Source of the DNA: Gonatopus flavifemur
Lineage: Eukaryota > Arthropoda > Insecta > Hymenoptera > Dryinidae
Direction of reading: 5' to 3'
NCBI GenBank assembly: GCA_018340375.1
Contig: JAFFJZ010000003.1
Coordinates: forward strand, 50,437,006-50,501,005
DNA length: 64,000 bases
Shown: positions 45,605 to 57,065 of the stretch, one piece after another
Numbering within the stretch: the stretch's first letter is position 1
Layout of the letters: each line of letters starts with the position of its first letter
Made by a program: the position numbers and the translations under genes
The notes under the pieces: generated by a model
The model's input: the letters and a program-made list of their open reading frames with translations, nothing else
Told to the model about the DNA's origin: nothing
The model's database searches: none

Positions 45605-47442
45605 CCTTTCTCAAACTTTTTGTGTTTTTTTTTACAAATAACCTCTTCATCATTTATTCATTAATCCATTCATGAATTTTTTCAAGTCATATATGAAAGT
45701 ATATATAATTCCAGGTTATTTGTGTGCGTTCGATTGTTGTTATAATGACCTGTAATACCTGTAATGTAGTATAACCTGCAATTCACAATTCATCCATTTT
45801 TCAATTATTCTTTTAATATTATAATAACCTATCAACACATCGCCTCATTGACAGGTTATTTGTTTATGTTTTGACAATGTATAGACCACACTACACTGAA
45901 ATGCACGCTATTGGATATTTGGATTATAAAATACATTAACTGAAGCGAATGCTATTGGATATTGGAAGAAAGGAAAAAGGACAGAATATTGGATGTCCCA
46001 AGAAGGAAAGAGACAGAATATCCCTATGCCAATGGAAGAAACCCTCCCGAATTCCGATGACGAAAAACTATAGTCGCTTCCGTGATTAAAATAAATCGAA
46101 AGTGGCGATGATGATGAAGAAAAATCCTGATATTTTGATCGCATGAAAATTCAAACGTTTGTACCTTGGGATCGCGTGAACGGATCAACTTCGTAGTGTG
46201 CTTAATCGAAAGTGTATATTCGAATTATATAATAGAAGTGTAATTATTTTTTCGTGAAATTCAATGTGTGATGAGTTATTGTGGGTTAAAGATTTTTTGA
46301 CTATAGAAAATCTTGGTTTTCGAGTAAAGATACATGGTAGCGCACGACTTATGCTTTTCCATTTTTTTTTTCTTCCAGGGTTTTCCTGTACTTGGCGTCG
46401 AGACGCTACCGCGTCTCTTGAAAGGTGCATCAAGATATTTCAATTGTATTTCACCCGTTCCAGAAAACCTTACAGACAAAATCAGCTGATCTCATGGCAC
46501 TGGTATCATCTCAAAGTCTTGTAATTTATGTAACAACTGTAACTTTTGTGGGTTTCAAGGAATATGAAATTTTTTGGGTCATAAAAAAAATCTTAATTTT
46601 TTTCTCTTAATTCTTTTCTCAGTGGCGTAATTGGAAAAATCCTGATTCTTGAAGACGAATGTGAGTTCAGGCATATTTTTTCTACTTCTCATGGCATTCA
46701 GAAGTCCTACAGAGGAGAAAACTATTCCTATATTTTAGGATCCGAATTAGGGACAATATTATAATTTAAAATCTTAATGTTTTTATAATATTTTACATAA
46801 TATCTCATCTTCGAAAAAAAATGAAACTGTGGGAGGGTATATGATATTATAGTATTGCTGCAATATTACATTATAATTTGTAACATCACGTCAGTATTGT
46901 TATATTCCTGCAATATTATGTGCTGTGTGGGTAGGGAAGACTATTTCACACACATTTGTCAAGGTATTATAGGTAAAACATATCATTCCAAGGTTCTGAG
47001 CATATTCATAGAATTTCCTGAAGGGAAAAATACTATTTTCGGTCTTTTGAGTATTTTCAATATTTCATATCACCTGGACAAGGCATTAAAATTTTTGGGT
47101 TGAACTTGACGAATGTCAATCATGTATTTGTTAAATTTCAAATATCTAAACCGAATATAATCTGAATTCAAATCAGTTACTTAGGAAGCATAAGATTATG
47201 ACACTTCAAGTGTATTCAATTCACTTATCTGAAATGCGTTGATTTACGCTACTTGGAGTGAATTTGATGCATGCGTTGAAACAAATTGAAATCAATCACT
47301 TCATGCGTGCATTGAAAAAGGACACATCAAAATGTGCGAAATTCAAGCTCTTGTTTTCACAGTGTAATAGTAATGAAATTTCACAATTTCTTACGAAAAT
47401 GTAATGATTATTCATTAGCTTTCACATATTTGTTACTATAAT
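45605..47442. other. Unassigned AT-rich sequence
   Basis: GACAGGTTATTTGT-like motifs recur at 45713 and 45850, and TATTGGATATT at 45910 and 45950, without a regular period. Open frames are short and domain-free. Confidence 0.45.
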
Positions 47443-48212
47443 CAAGAAGGAAATTCTTAACATCAAGGGGAGGTCCTCATCAAGTGAATTCCAAAATAAG
47501 GTAATTTTCTCGAATTTTTTTCCTTAAGAAGGAAGTAAATTAAGAACTCGAGTGATTTGAAACTCATCAAATGGATCTCAAAGTACACGAAAAAAATGTT
47601 CTCAAGTTGAAGAATTCGTATCCCGAAACTTTGAAGGCGTTTTTCTCGAAACCATGTATTTCAAGTTTGACTCTACGATATTTCAAAAAGTACGGAACGG
47701 ATCGCTCTTCTTTCTTATTTTGGAGCTGATTGAATTTATTAGAAGATGAACCTAAATGAAGATAACATTTGCATTTTTTTTTCTTTTTATAGCACTTTAC
47801 AGAGCAAAAAAAGGTGAAAAAATGCTACCAAAAGTTTACTATACATGTCTGTCATTTTTTTAATTTCGGACTTTTCATTGGTCTTGATGGTACAACCTCC
47901 AACAAATATAATATATCTCATAAAAATTGAGGGATTCTTGATTTCTGATAATTTTTGTAAGTGCTACAGTGGTGCCCGATTGATCACTGTTTTTTTAGAT
48001 GGTTATGTTTCAACACGTATGAACAATTCCCATGGCATTATTGTCCACTGAAAAAATTTTTTTATGTACTTGAAGACTCAATCAACAAATGTGAAAACCC
48101 CCGAGTTTTTTATTCACTTCCTTTCATGAAAGCAAAATTCGAGAAAATCACCTTATTTTGAGGTCGCTAGATAAGAACCTACTCTCAAGAATAAAATTCT
48201 TAACCATAAGGA
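47443..48212. repeat. Degenerate ~770-bp foldback
   Basis: CCAAAATAAGGTAATTTTCTCGA (about 47491) pairs with its inverse at about 48135-48160, and GGAAATTCTTAACAT at the outer left with GAATTTTATTCTTGAG/ATTCTTAACC at the right. Arms are about 100-150 bp at roughly 70% identity. Confidence 0.6.
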
Positions 48213-49416
48213 TTATATAATTGAATTTGATATTTTATTATGAATTCCGTTCGATAAATCGTTCATGTAAATAACTTCATAATTTTCCTAACAGAGTTTC
48301 TTAAAATAGTGTATAAACGCTTCTCAACAATCTTAGGATATATAATAACAAAAGATCTCCCAGTGAATCCATGGATTCATTGAATTTCTCCAACAGACGA
48401 ATCATCAAGATTCACTTCGAAAAACGATGATTCACTACAATTCACCCGCCTTGCAGTGTCAATCTCAATGATAACTGGAAAACAACAAATAATAAAGATA
48501 CATTTCCGTCCCCTTCACACGCGATACAATTCTTTCTTACCCGCACTTTGAAATTCATCAAAAAACATAGAGAATCCTTCCTCTTCTAATAAAGCATGCC
48601 ACATTAGAATTAAAAAACAATATAATATGAAAAACTTCCAAACCTGATAATAAAATCATCCCTCCAATGGGAAACAAGGATAACTTTTTACGATCCGTCC
48701 AATGAAGTTTAATAAAAAGTAATGAGGCCGAAATTACAGAATGGAGAGAGTATAGTACATAGTCATGCAAGCACTGTTATGCGAGGGTGTTAAAGGAAAG
48801 AAGAGAAAGATAGCGGTAAGAGTACGAGGTTGGTCCTGAAACCTCCTGGTCGAGTCTTACTACGTTAATTGCAAGTACTTCCCTTGGGGTACCGCAACAG
48901 GGGAAGGCCAGAAATGGTGCCGTTGTAGGTAGGATGCTGGTAGTGGTTGCAACGTGCCCTTCTTCAATACATACATACAAGCGAGCCATTTCCCTTCTTC
49001 GCTTCTTTCTCTTTTCATCCATATCGCGTTCGATGCTTAAAGGATGGCTCGTGTGCACCCCTTTTTCCCTTTTCATGCTTGCCTGGTTTCTTTCATACCT
49101 CGATGGTGGTTAAAATATTAGGACTTCCCCGAGATATAGGTATGTGGAAAGAAAAAAGAGAGATAGGAGAGAGAAGGGGTTGAGACGAGTAGTCTCGCTG
49201 GGAGGGTGATCTCTTCTAACGATCGCGTTTTGAGTCGAGTTGAGTTCGCCTCAACTCAATCCAACTTGACTCGAGTTCGTCTCTCACCTCTCCTTGTTGT
49301 CTTTTCCCCTGTTCGTGTACCTCGACACACGATTCATCGCCTCGATCGTCCTTCCTCTTTTCCGTTTCTTTTTCCTCTTCGTTGTCGAATGACGTATATC
49401 CCAGTATATTATATAT
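48213..49416. other. Unassigned; somewhat GC-richer
   Basis: The stretch 48770-49440 is richer in GC than its surroundings and has overlapping open frames on both strands, none with a domain. A GAGTCGAGTTGAG palindromic patch lies at 49232-49275. A host exon cannot be excluded or supported. Confidence 0.35.
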
Positions 49417-49498
49417 CCGGGAAGCAGGGCCGTCTTTCATAGTCGAGGGGCCCTAGGCCCGAAATGCTTGGGGGCCCATGTAAGGAAATCTTTTTGCT

Positions 49499-49529
<31 letters not shown>

Positions 49530-49638
49530 ATATCTCTTTTCAAAATTTTCATCCATTGAATATATCAATATGTTTGTTTGGCTGTGCAATTGGGATATAC
49601 GCAGCTCATATAAAAGTCAACCTGTATATGCATGCTGT

Positions 49639-50035
49639 ACATACATGCATACATACATACATACATACATACATACATAATACATACATACATACATACA
49701 TACATAATACATACATACATACATACATACATACATAATACATACATACATACATACATACATACATACATAATACATACATACATACATACATACATAC
49801 ATACATACATACATACATACATACATACATACATACATACATACATACATACATACATACATACATACATACATACATACATACATACATACATACATAC
49901 ATACATACATACATACATACATACATACATACATACATAATACATACATACATACATACATACATACATACATACATACATACATACATACATAATACAT
50001 ACATACATACATACATAAATACAAACATACATAGA
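49639..50035. repeat. ATAC microsatellite, ~400 bp
   Basis: Nearly pure (ATAC)n with occasional ATAATAC interruptions. The long Tyr-Ile-His-Thr and Cys-Met-Tyr-Val open frames over it are artefacts. A shorter (TA)n run lies at 49499-49526. Confidence 0.98.
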
Positions 50036-50120
50036 TTATACATACATTTCAATGAATATATAGATATGCTCCGCACGTACTACAGATCGCCTAGGTAACC
50101 AGTCGTAAAAATGTATAATA

Positions 50121-50387
50121 ATGCAAGAGCCCTGGTCAACATTTCCAAATTTTGAGATTTGCTTTCGCATATTTTTATGTATGATGGTGACGAATTGTAA
50201 AGGAGAACGATCTTTTTCGTCTTTGGAATTTTTATTGAATGACCTTCGCAGTACAATGACAGAACAGAGATTGAATAGTTTGTCAGTAATGTTCATTGAA
50301 TCTAATGTACTGGATTGTATTGATGTTGAAGCAGTGATAACTGACTTTTCTCTTAAAAAAGTAAGAAATAAAATTATTTGTGAATAG
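50121..50387 (+). pseudogene. hAT C-terminal dimerisation domain remnant
   Basis: The 88-residue frame reads TFPNFEICFRIFLCMMVTNC then GERSFSSLEFLLNDLRSTMT and ERLNSLSVM. This is the hAT dimerisation domain of the ZMYM1-like/TTF-type hAT group, with the E-R-S-F-S core intact. It ends at the natural C-terminus (stop at 50385-50387), 160 bases before the right terminus. The DNA-binding and catalytic parts are deleted, so the apparent start is simply the first ATG after the deletion. Confidence 0.92.
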
Positions 50388-50770
50388 AAAAAATTCGTAT
50401 CATTTTTTACTTCTTTTATTATTTCACCTTTCAAAGAATTCCTTTTTTTTGTAAAATAAAAAAAAATGGTAGTCCAAAGAGTTGGGGGCCCCTATCAGCC
50501 TGGGGCCCTAGGCCCGAGCCTACCTCGCCTATGCTCAAAGACGGCACTGCCGGGAAGTGGTTTAATCCAATCGAAATTCCAACAATTCGCATTTCTATAG
50601 CTCTTATTTACTTATTAGCATTACTTCGAATTCACGTGCATGAGCGTTCAGAAGGAATCTAAATAGAATTCAATTAATAACGTTGTATATCGTTATCATC
50701 GAGTTCAATTGGAAGATGCTTCTGATCGTCAAACTTAAGAAGTCTCGGATCTAACTGACAAAACAACAAC

Positions 50771-51370
50771 ATTCATGATTCACCCGCAGTAGTACGGATT
50801 TCACCATGATGATTTTGATAGACCTTTATGATGGTGACACATTGAAAATCATTGTTTTTGTCAGTCTTTGTAGAAATGTGATAGTTCCTGACAGTATTGG
50901 CGAATCCAGTATCCTACAGTGTGGACTGATCGAAAAGATGAAAGTTTCTGGCTGCAATCATCATATTTGAAAGAAGCCAGAATCACTTTGGATCCCCGCT
51001 CCAAAATCATGACAGTTTTCTAGAGGATTTACATATTTCATTAGCAGTCTGTTCTTACGCGAAGTTACAGATTCATGATTCACGCGCTGTAGTATGGATT
51101 TCACCACGATGATTTTGATAGATCTTCATGGTGGTGACACATTGAAAATCATTTTGTTTTTGTCAGTCTTCGTAGAAATGTGATAGTTCCTGACAGTATT
51201 GGCGAATCCAGTATCCTACAGCATGGGCTGATCGAAATGATGAAAGTTTCCAACTGTGATCATCATATTTAAAAAAAAAGCCAGAATCAATTTGGAATCC
51301 CGCTTCAAAATTGTGACAGATTTTTAGAGGATTTACACATTTCATTATCAATTTTTTGAGTTCTTTAGTT
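50771..51370. repeat. 300-bp tandem duplication
   Basis: ATTCATGATTCACCCGCAGT at 50771 recurs as ATTCATGATTCACGCGCTGT at 51071, and identity of about 88-90% continues for the full 300 bp. No protein is encoded. Confidence 0.95.
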
Positions 51371-51989
51371 TGGAAATTATATACTTCGTGATGTGATATC
51401 AAAAGTAGAATTAATTATTGATCCATCTCTACGATATTGATATTGCACTCAACAATCAAATACTCATCTGATTTTAGTTACATTTTGAACTTTTTATAAA
51501 TAAAATTTGATTTCGGTACGAAGCCAGGGGTTCGACGCATGAAAACTTCACCCCAGCCCTGCTGTACAACGGGAAAACCTTGTTACGCCACATTTTTTAC
51601 GAGAATGAGTTTTTTTAATATCAATTGATATTGCAGATTTTACAGAATTAGTTCATATCAGGAAGAAATTTCCGTTGAAAATGCGACTTGATGAGGTTTT
51701 GATTTTGTCCGGCAGTGGCGATCTAACGAATCAAAACTGGACTGTTTGATCAAAATATCAGTGAACTACTCTAACGTTAAGTTGCTTTGAGATTCCTGTC
51801 CATAAACGAGGTGTGTGTACTTGATAAATTGAGTACAAAGAAATGGATAATCATTATACTTATAAAAATTTTGTAAATCACCATTTTTGCATAAAAGGAT
51901 TCATTTTAAGTGTGGATCTGTTTTCAAACCGTATTCTCCGTCAGAAACTCTCACATTCAATAGATCATTTAATTTTCTCAACCGGTATA
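51371..51989. other. Unassigned sequence
   Basis: Between the duplication and the Chapaev-like element; nothing recognised. Confidence 0.45.
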
Positions 51990-51993
51990 CAAC

Positions 51994-52314
51994 CACAGTG
52001 GTCTGGAAGCCATGATAGATTTGACTAAAATGTTAACGAAAACGACTTTAGGGGTTCGTTTCCTACATGTCCACAGACTAATATCCTGTTTGAATTGAAA
52101 TCCTATCTGATACTTTTCTCGAGATATCTCGGAATGAAGAGGTTGAAATTGGTGAATTTCAGGTGGATGTACTTAGCAGACGTATGAAAAGTATCTGATG
52201 GTGATATTCCGCTGAATGATTGTAGTAGTTTATTCATTAAACATATTTCAGGTGATAATACATGTCCCAATACGTATTTCCATATTATTTCATTAGTTTA
52301 TGAATCAATGAGGT
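51994..52314. repeat. Left TIR of Chapaev-like element
   Basis: It starts CACAGTGGTCTGGAAG, and the first seven bases equal the consensus V(D)J recombination-signal heptamer. Similarity to the right TIR ends abruptly at about 52314. Confidence 0.9.
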
Positions 52315-52639
52315 TTAGCATCGTTGTCTGCGATGCACTCGATTTTTTCTGTTTCCGTATTCATTTGTATGGTGGTTTTTTTTAGCCTCACCTCTTCGTT
52401 TATCTCAATTGTTTCTCACTTCAAACGAGAATCTTCTTTATGATTCTGTGCTTATTACCCTAATAACCTCACTAAAGTATTATTTTGTAATTTGTATAAT
52501 TCGAATATTTATGCCCTTCGAGTATTCGGGAATTTCACTTACGTCAAATATTCATATTCGTTTGTAATTTGAGTGAATTATAACCAACCGAGTGATTCTA
52601 TTGACCATCGGGAACAGACATTTAAAGTATGTGTAAATC

Positions 52640-54870
52640 ATGACGTCAAATCATGCGAAACTCAAATGTGACCACGAAGAAAATAGAATAAAAGTTTGTG
52701 CACCGTGTGGTAGGAAGATTACTTTTGAAAAATCCAAACCTGCAGTGTTTATTATCACCAGAAGGTATGAGCAGCTCATTCAACAATACATTAATGTAAA
52801 TTTCAGTATATCGAATTCGAACTTTCCCTTGAGTATATGTGGTACTTGCCGCAATGCTCTCAATGATCGAGATAAAGAAGGGGCAAATGAAGTACGGCCT
52901 CTTCAAAAAATGCCGAATTACGAAGGAATTCTGCTAAGAAAAGAGACTAGGATGGGTGAATGCAATTCTTACATTTGCTTAACTGGCCGGTCAAAAGCTC
53001 ATAAAAAAGTTGCGAGAGGAAGAGGACACACTTCAAATGTATCGAATGAAATTAATATTCATAATAGACTGATTGCCTCCGTGTCGTCAGCTGATACGCA
53101 ATTTAGTACAAATGAGAAAACCAACAATGAATCGAGTACCACAACAATTTGCAATCATTGTTTTCAAAAAGTGGGTAAAGGTCTGAAACATCCATGCAAA
53201 CCTTCAGCTGGACGGAAGAATGTGATTGAAATGCCTGGCTGAAGTTACCTGGCAAACAGCAAGAACAAGTTGTCCCACATTCATTGGAAAAAATACTGAA
53301 CTTGGAAAATGGCTCCACCGTCGATGCATGCTCAATCAGCCAAAACAAAGAGACCACTTTGAGCACATTAGGTTCCAAGACCAGGATTTCAATTGACCCC
53401 AAAAGGACAGAAAATGTGATTTTCAGTAATGAAAGTCTAGATAATTTTCAACTATATACAGGTGTTTCTTCGAATCATATGAAAAAACTCACCAATCTTC
53501 TGAGGAGCAACGCAGGCAGGAATTGTATTCCTCCCAACTTCGTTCAGCACATATCTGAAACATCAAAGACTTTGGAAAACATCTACAATGTTAGTCATTG
53601 TACATTTGAAACTGATGAAGGAACGGGAAAAAGACCCGTAATTTGGGCAGATGCACAAACGACGTTTCATACTGTGATAGAGGAACGAAATTATGATCAG
53701 TCTGACGTGGAAATAAAAATTATGGCGGATGGTGGTGAAGGGTTTTTCAAAATAAGTATGAGCATTATGCCACTTAGTGATGATGGAACAGACTTTGAAG
53801 TGCCTAGAAAAAAAATAAATTCTTATAGCGAAGGTGCCTCTGCTGGAAGGAAAAGCAAATCAACTAGTGTCCACCAATTGATACTGTTATGTGTAGTACC
53901 AAATATCAAGGAGTGCTATGGAAATATGAAAATCTTATTCGATTTGATTAGTCTTAATGCATTATTCCCCAAGTTTCTCGCTGATTTCAAACTCTTAAAC
54001 ATTGTCAATGGACAGCAAACTGCATCTGCTACGTATCCCTGCCCATATTGTTTAGTTACTCCGACAGATTTAAAGAAATCACAAAATGATGACTCTGATG
54101 AAAATGGGGAAGATCTTTTAGCCACCAAAACAAGAGGTTGGAAGCTGAAAACGTACGGAGATTTAAAGGAGGATCACGAAAATTTCATCCTGATGGGAAG
54201 CAACAAAAAACATGCGAAAGATTGCCACAGTACGGTAAATTCCTCTCTTCTGAAGGAAACTGACGATACTTATGTTATTCAGAGATGTGTGATACCAGAA
54301 CTACGTATATTACAAGGGTTTGTCAATCATCTGTTTTGGAAAGGCCTCATTCATGTTGTCGGAAGAGAAAAGGCTCTCTTATGGCCGCGAAAGTTGGGAT
54401 TAATTGCCAAAAATTATCATGGAGAGATTTTTGAAGGTAACGCTTGTCGCAAACTTCTGAAAATTGCCGACGCGCTTCTAGATCCCGCCATTTATGCAGA
54501 TGTTGGAGTATTTGCATTGATACCATTCGTAAATGTTTTTAAAGAAATGGATCAGGTGGTGAATTGCTGCTTTACAACCAGACCAGTTAGATCAGATTTG
54601 AAGGAACATTTGGGGAGACTTTCTAGAGCAATCAGAAGCATACAGATATCTGAAACATTGGAAATCCACGTGTTGTTGGATCATTTGGAACATTGCCTAT
54701 ACTTTTTAGGGAACGATGGTTTAGGTGAGTGGTCAGAGCAAGCTGGAGGGTCTATTCATAGAGTATTTTTGAAATTTTGGGAAAAATATAAAGTGAATTA
54801 CATTATCAATCCATTATATCCAAGTCGGTTGAAGAAAGCCATGGTTGAATTCTCGTCAAAGCCCATGTAA
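52640..54870 (+). pseudogene. Chapaev-like transposase with RAG1-N-like cysteine region, one frameshift
   Basis: Two frames (52640-53242, 200 residues; 53284-54870, 528 residues) form one protein broken near 53240. The first has zinc-binding-type pairs C20-C23 and C67-C70, then CNSYICLTGRSKAHKK and CNHCFQKVGKGLKHPC. This recalls the N-terminal RAG1 and molluscan N-RAG-TP/Chapaev cysteine pattern. The second is one long open core with IMADGGEGFFKI (D149), CPYC (253-256) and GEWSEQAGGSIHR (E485), the last resembling the glutamate motif of RAG/Transib/CMC transposases. Catalytic roles are inferred, not shown. A 528-residue frame without stops points to recent activity. An AATAAA lies 150 bp downstream. 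A different DDE superfamily is possible. Confidence 0.72.
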
Positions 54871-55016
54871 TTCAAAAAGCTTGGAAACATGATTGATTGA
54901 ACGTTGAAATGGAATATAGATGTAAATCATAAATATATTTAATTGCGTCAGAATATCGATGTATTGTAATTATAAATATCCCTAAACTTATTGTAGTTTG
55001 TATGTTCAAGATCGAA

Positions 55017-55022
55017 ATAAAC
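55017..55022 (+). promoter_or_regulatory. Polyadenylation signal AATAAA
   Basis: It lies 150 bases after the transposase stop codon and before the right TIR, a sensible place for 3' end formation. The motif is common in AT-rich DNA, so support is positional only. Confidence 0.45.
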
Positions 55023-55221
55023 ATATCACATGAATATATAGGAATCAGCCAGTCTATTTGGAAGCAGAATCCCGTGTGAATGAAAAAAAAACATATATTC
55101 GCAGCAATGCTTGTATATTTTTCAAGTGCCACATACTTCTATATTTGAGCTTCATGAGGGTCAATTGTTTATCCTAAGATATTTCGAGAACAGGATCAGA
55201 TGAGATTTCAATTCAAACGTG

Positions 55222-55543
55222 AACCTCATTGATTCATAAACTAATGGCATAATATGGAAATACGTATTGGGACATGTATTATCACCTGAAATATGTTGAA
55301 TGAATAAACTACTACAATCATTTAGCGGAATATCACCATCAGCTACTTTTCATGCGTCTACTAAGTACATCCACCTGAAATTCACCAATTCCAACTGCTT
55401 CATTCCATGATATCTCGAGAAAAAGATCAGATGGGATTTCAATTCAAACGGGATATTAGTCTGTAAACATGTAGGAAACGAACCCCTAAAGTCGTTTTCG
55501 TTAACATTCCAGTCTAACCTATCATGACTTCCAGATCACTGTG
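55222..55543. repeat. Right TIR of Chapaev-like element
   Basis: Inverse of the left TIR, ending CACTGTG at 55537-55543, followed by CAAC. Includes AACCCCTAAAGTCGTTTTCG, also present inverted near 52040. Confidence 0.9.
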
Positions 55544-55547
55544 CAAC

Positions 55548-56394
55548 GTGATGATTTTCTTTCAGCTGATACCATCGAAAACGTTCAATAATTTTTTTTC
55601 TCGAAATTCGGATTGATTCGTCCAGATATTGGATCAGTAACAGCGTATAAGAGCAGACCCATTGTTCAACATGTGAATCCTATCAGTTTCAATTAAATTT
55701 CCGAACAGCTTCTCCAACCACATACAGTTTCATGCTATGAATCAACTCATTGTTCAGAATACGTTTTACAACTATCAACATTCCAGACAGTCATTTCATT
55801 CTCAGTCCAATCATTCTTCATTATATCATCACGATTGCTGCAAGAAACTGACATTCCTCAAGCTTGTGCATTCTGTTTGTTTCTGACAATCACAAATGCT
55901 GTCAAGAACTGCTTCTTTTTCAATCTGCACTCATTTTCCTTGGCAGCTGTACTCGCAAAAACGGGTGGCCAGCGGTCAGAGAAGTCCAACGGGATGAGTC
56001 AATTGCGTATTTGGTTTGAAAAGAATAACCAATGAGAAGATGACAAAATTCCAGTTCTCACCACCCTGTTTTTCCAACGTCCTAATAATCCTGAAATTTC
56101 CTATCGATGGTTCTTCCTTTGTCAAAGCAATCGATGAACAAAATACCTTGCACACCCCAAAACATACTAAGAGAAGGGTTTGATTGAGTATGAGACAGCT
56201 AGGAAATTTTGTCACTCCAGATAAAAATTTAGTTGGATCGAATAAATTTTATTTGTCATAGCTAAATTTTGTATTTGCCTCGAATAAATTGTTTTATTCA
56301 TATTTAGACAACCAAATCTCAATTATCGTAGCTGGGTGCCTTTCTTTCAGTGTACAGAGGTCAAAACCTTGCTATCTGATGTTCGCTTAGCGCT
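55548..56394. other. Unassigned sequence
   Basis: CTTTCAGTGTAC at 56345-56356 resembles the right end of the TA-flanked MITE family, but I found no left partner. Otherwise nothing. Confidence 0.4.
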
Positions 56395-57065
56395 CATCCC
56401 TGATGAAATTCCTTCCGCCTATAAGTGTTCCGAATCGGCTGAACTCCGATTCACTCTGATTGGGTCTATTGTGCGAGTCTTGTTTCCAACTCATTTGAAA
56501 TAGCATGACTTAAATATCAGTGTTTCAATGTAATTTCAATCCCAAATCGTCATATGTACCATTGAATACTATAGAATCCATTTGGTCATCGGCGTACTGA
56601 TTCTGATTGAGGAGTAGACTCTATTTCCAATAGAATTCTATTCGCCTACAGGTGTTTCGCTCTGGCTGAACCTCGATTGACTCTGATTGGGTCAATTGTG
56701 TGATTCCTGTTTATAACTCATTCGGAATGGTGTAACTTGCATATTAGTGTCTCATTGTGATTTCGATTCCGAATCGTATTATGAATCATTGGGTACTATA
56801 GAATCCAGTTAGTCATGCCCGGATCGAGTCCGATTGAAGAATAGAGCCTATCCCCGGAGGAAACTCAATTGCCTACAGATGTGTTCAATCGGCTCAATCC
56901 CTATGGACTCTGATTGGGTCAATTGTGCGATCCCTGTCTACAACTCGTTCGGAATACTGTCCCTTGTATATCAATTTTCCATTGTGATTACCATTCTGTT
57001 TTGCCATATGAATCATTCCCTACTATAGAATCCAGTCGGCTATTCCCCTAACGAATCTGATTCTA
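56395..57065. repeat. 227-bp satellite, about three units (site B)
   Basis: CTCTGATTGGGTC recurs at 56454, 56681 and 56908, exactly 227 bp apart. Each unit also contains ATATGTACCATTGAATACTA-like and CCTACAG.TGTT segments. Units diverge progressively to the right. The same monomer occurs at 31.6-31.8 kb. Confidence 0.94.

Larger units (their letters stand above)
49425..50549 (+). mobile_element. Internally deleted hAT element, 8-bp TSD
   Basis: The ends CAGGGCCGTCTTT (49425) and AAAGACGGCACTG (to 50549) are inverse, and CCGGGAAG is duplicated exactly (49417-49424, 50550-50557). Subterminal GGGGCCCTAGGCCCG occurs at both sides. Only the last part of the transposase remains (50121-50387). A 0.4-kb ATAC microsatellite occupies most of the interior. 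Confidence 0.95.
51994..55543 (+). mobile_element. Chapaev-like (CMC) transposon, 3550 bp, long TIRs
   Basis: Terminal inverted repeats 51994-52314 and 55222-55543 (about 321 bp, roughly 92% identical) begin with CACAGTG at the left and CACAGTGATCTGGAAG in inverse at the right. The 4-bp CAAC is repeated at 51990-51993 and 55544-55547. A single plus-strand gene lies between. A CAC start with 4-bp duplication is known for Chapaev elements; the RAG/Transib group also starts CAC but makes 5-bp duplications. The right subterminal region repeats a TIR segment (AGATCAGATGGGATTTCAAT at about 55427; relative at about 55193). Superfamily assignment is an inference. Confidence 0.8.

Noticed and set aside
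48777..49442. Overlapping frames in a GC-richer patch, possible host exon
   Set aside because: Frames exist on both strands, with no domain, splice signals or similarity that I can recognise.
49565..50076. Several 100-156-residue open frames on both strands
   Set aside because: They translate the ATAC microsatellite (Cys-Met-Tyr-Val or Tyr-Ile-His-Thr repeats) and are not genes.
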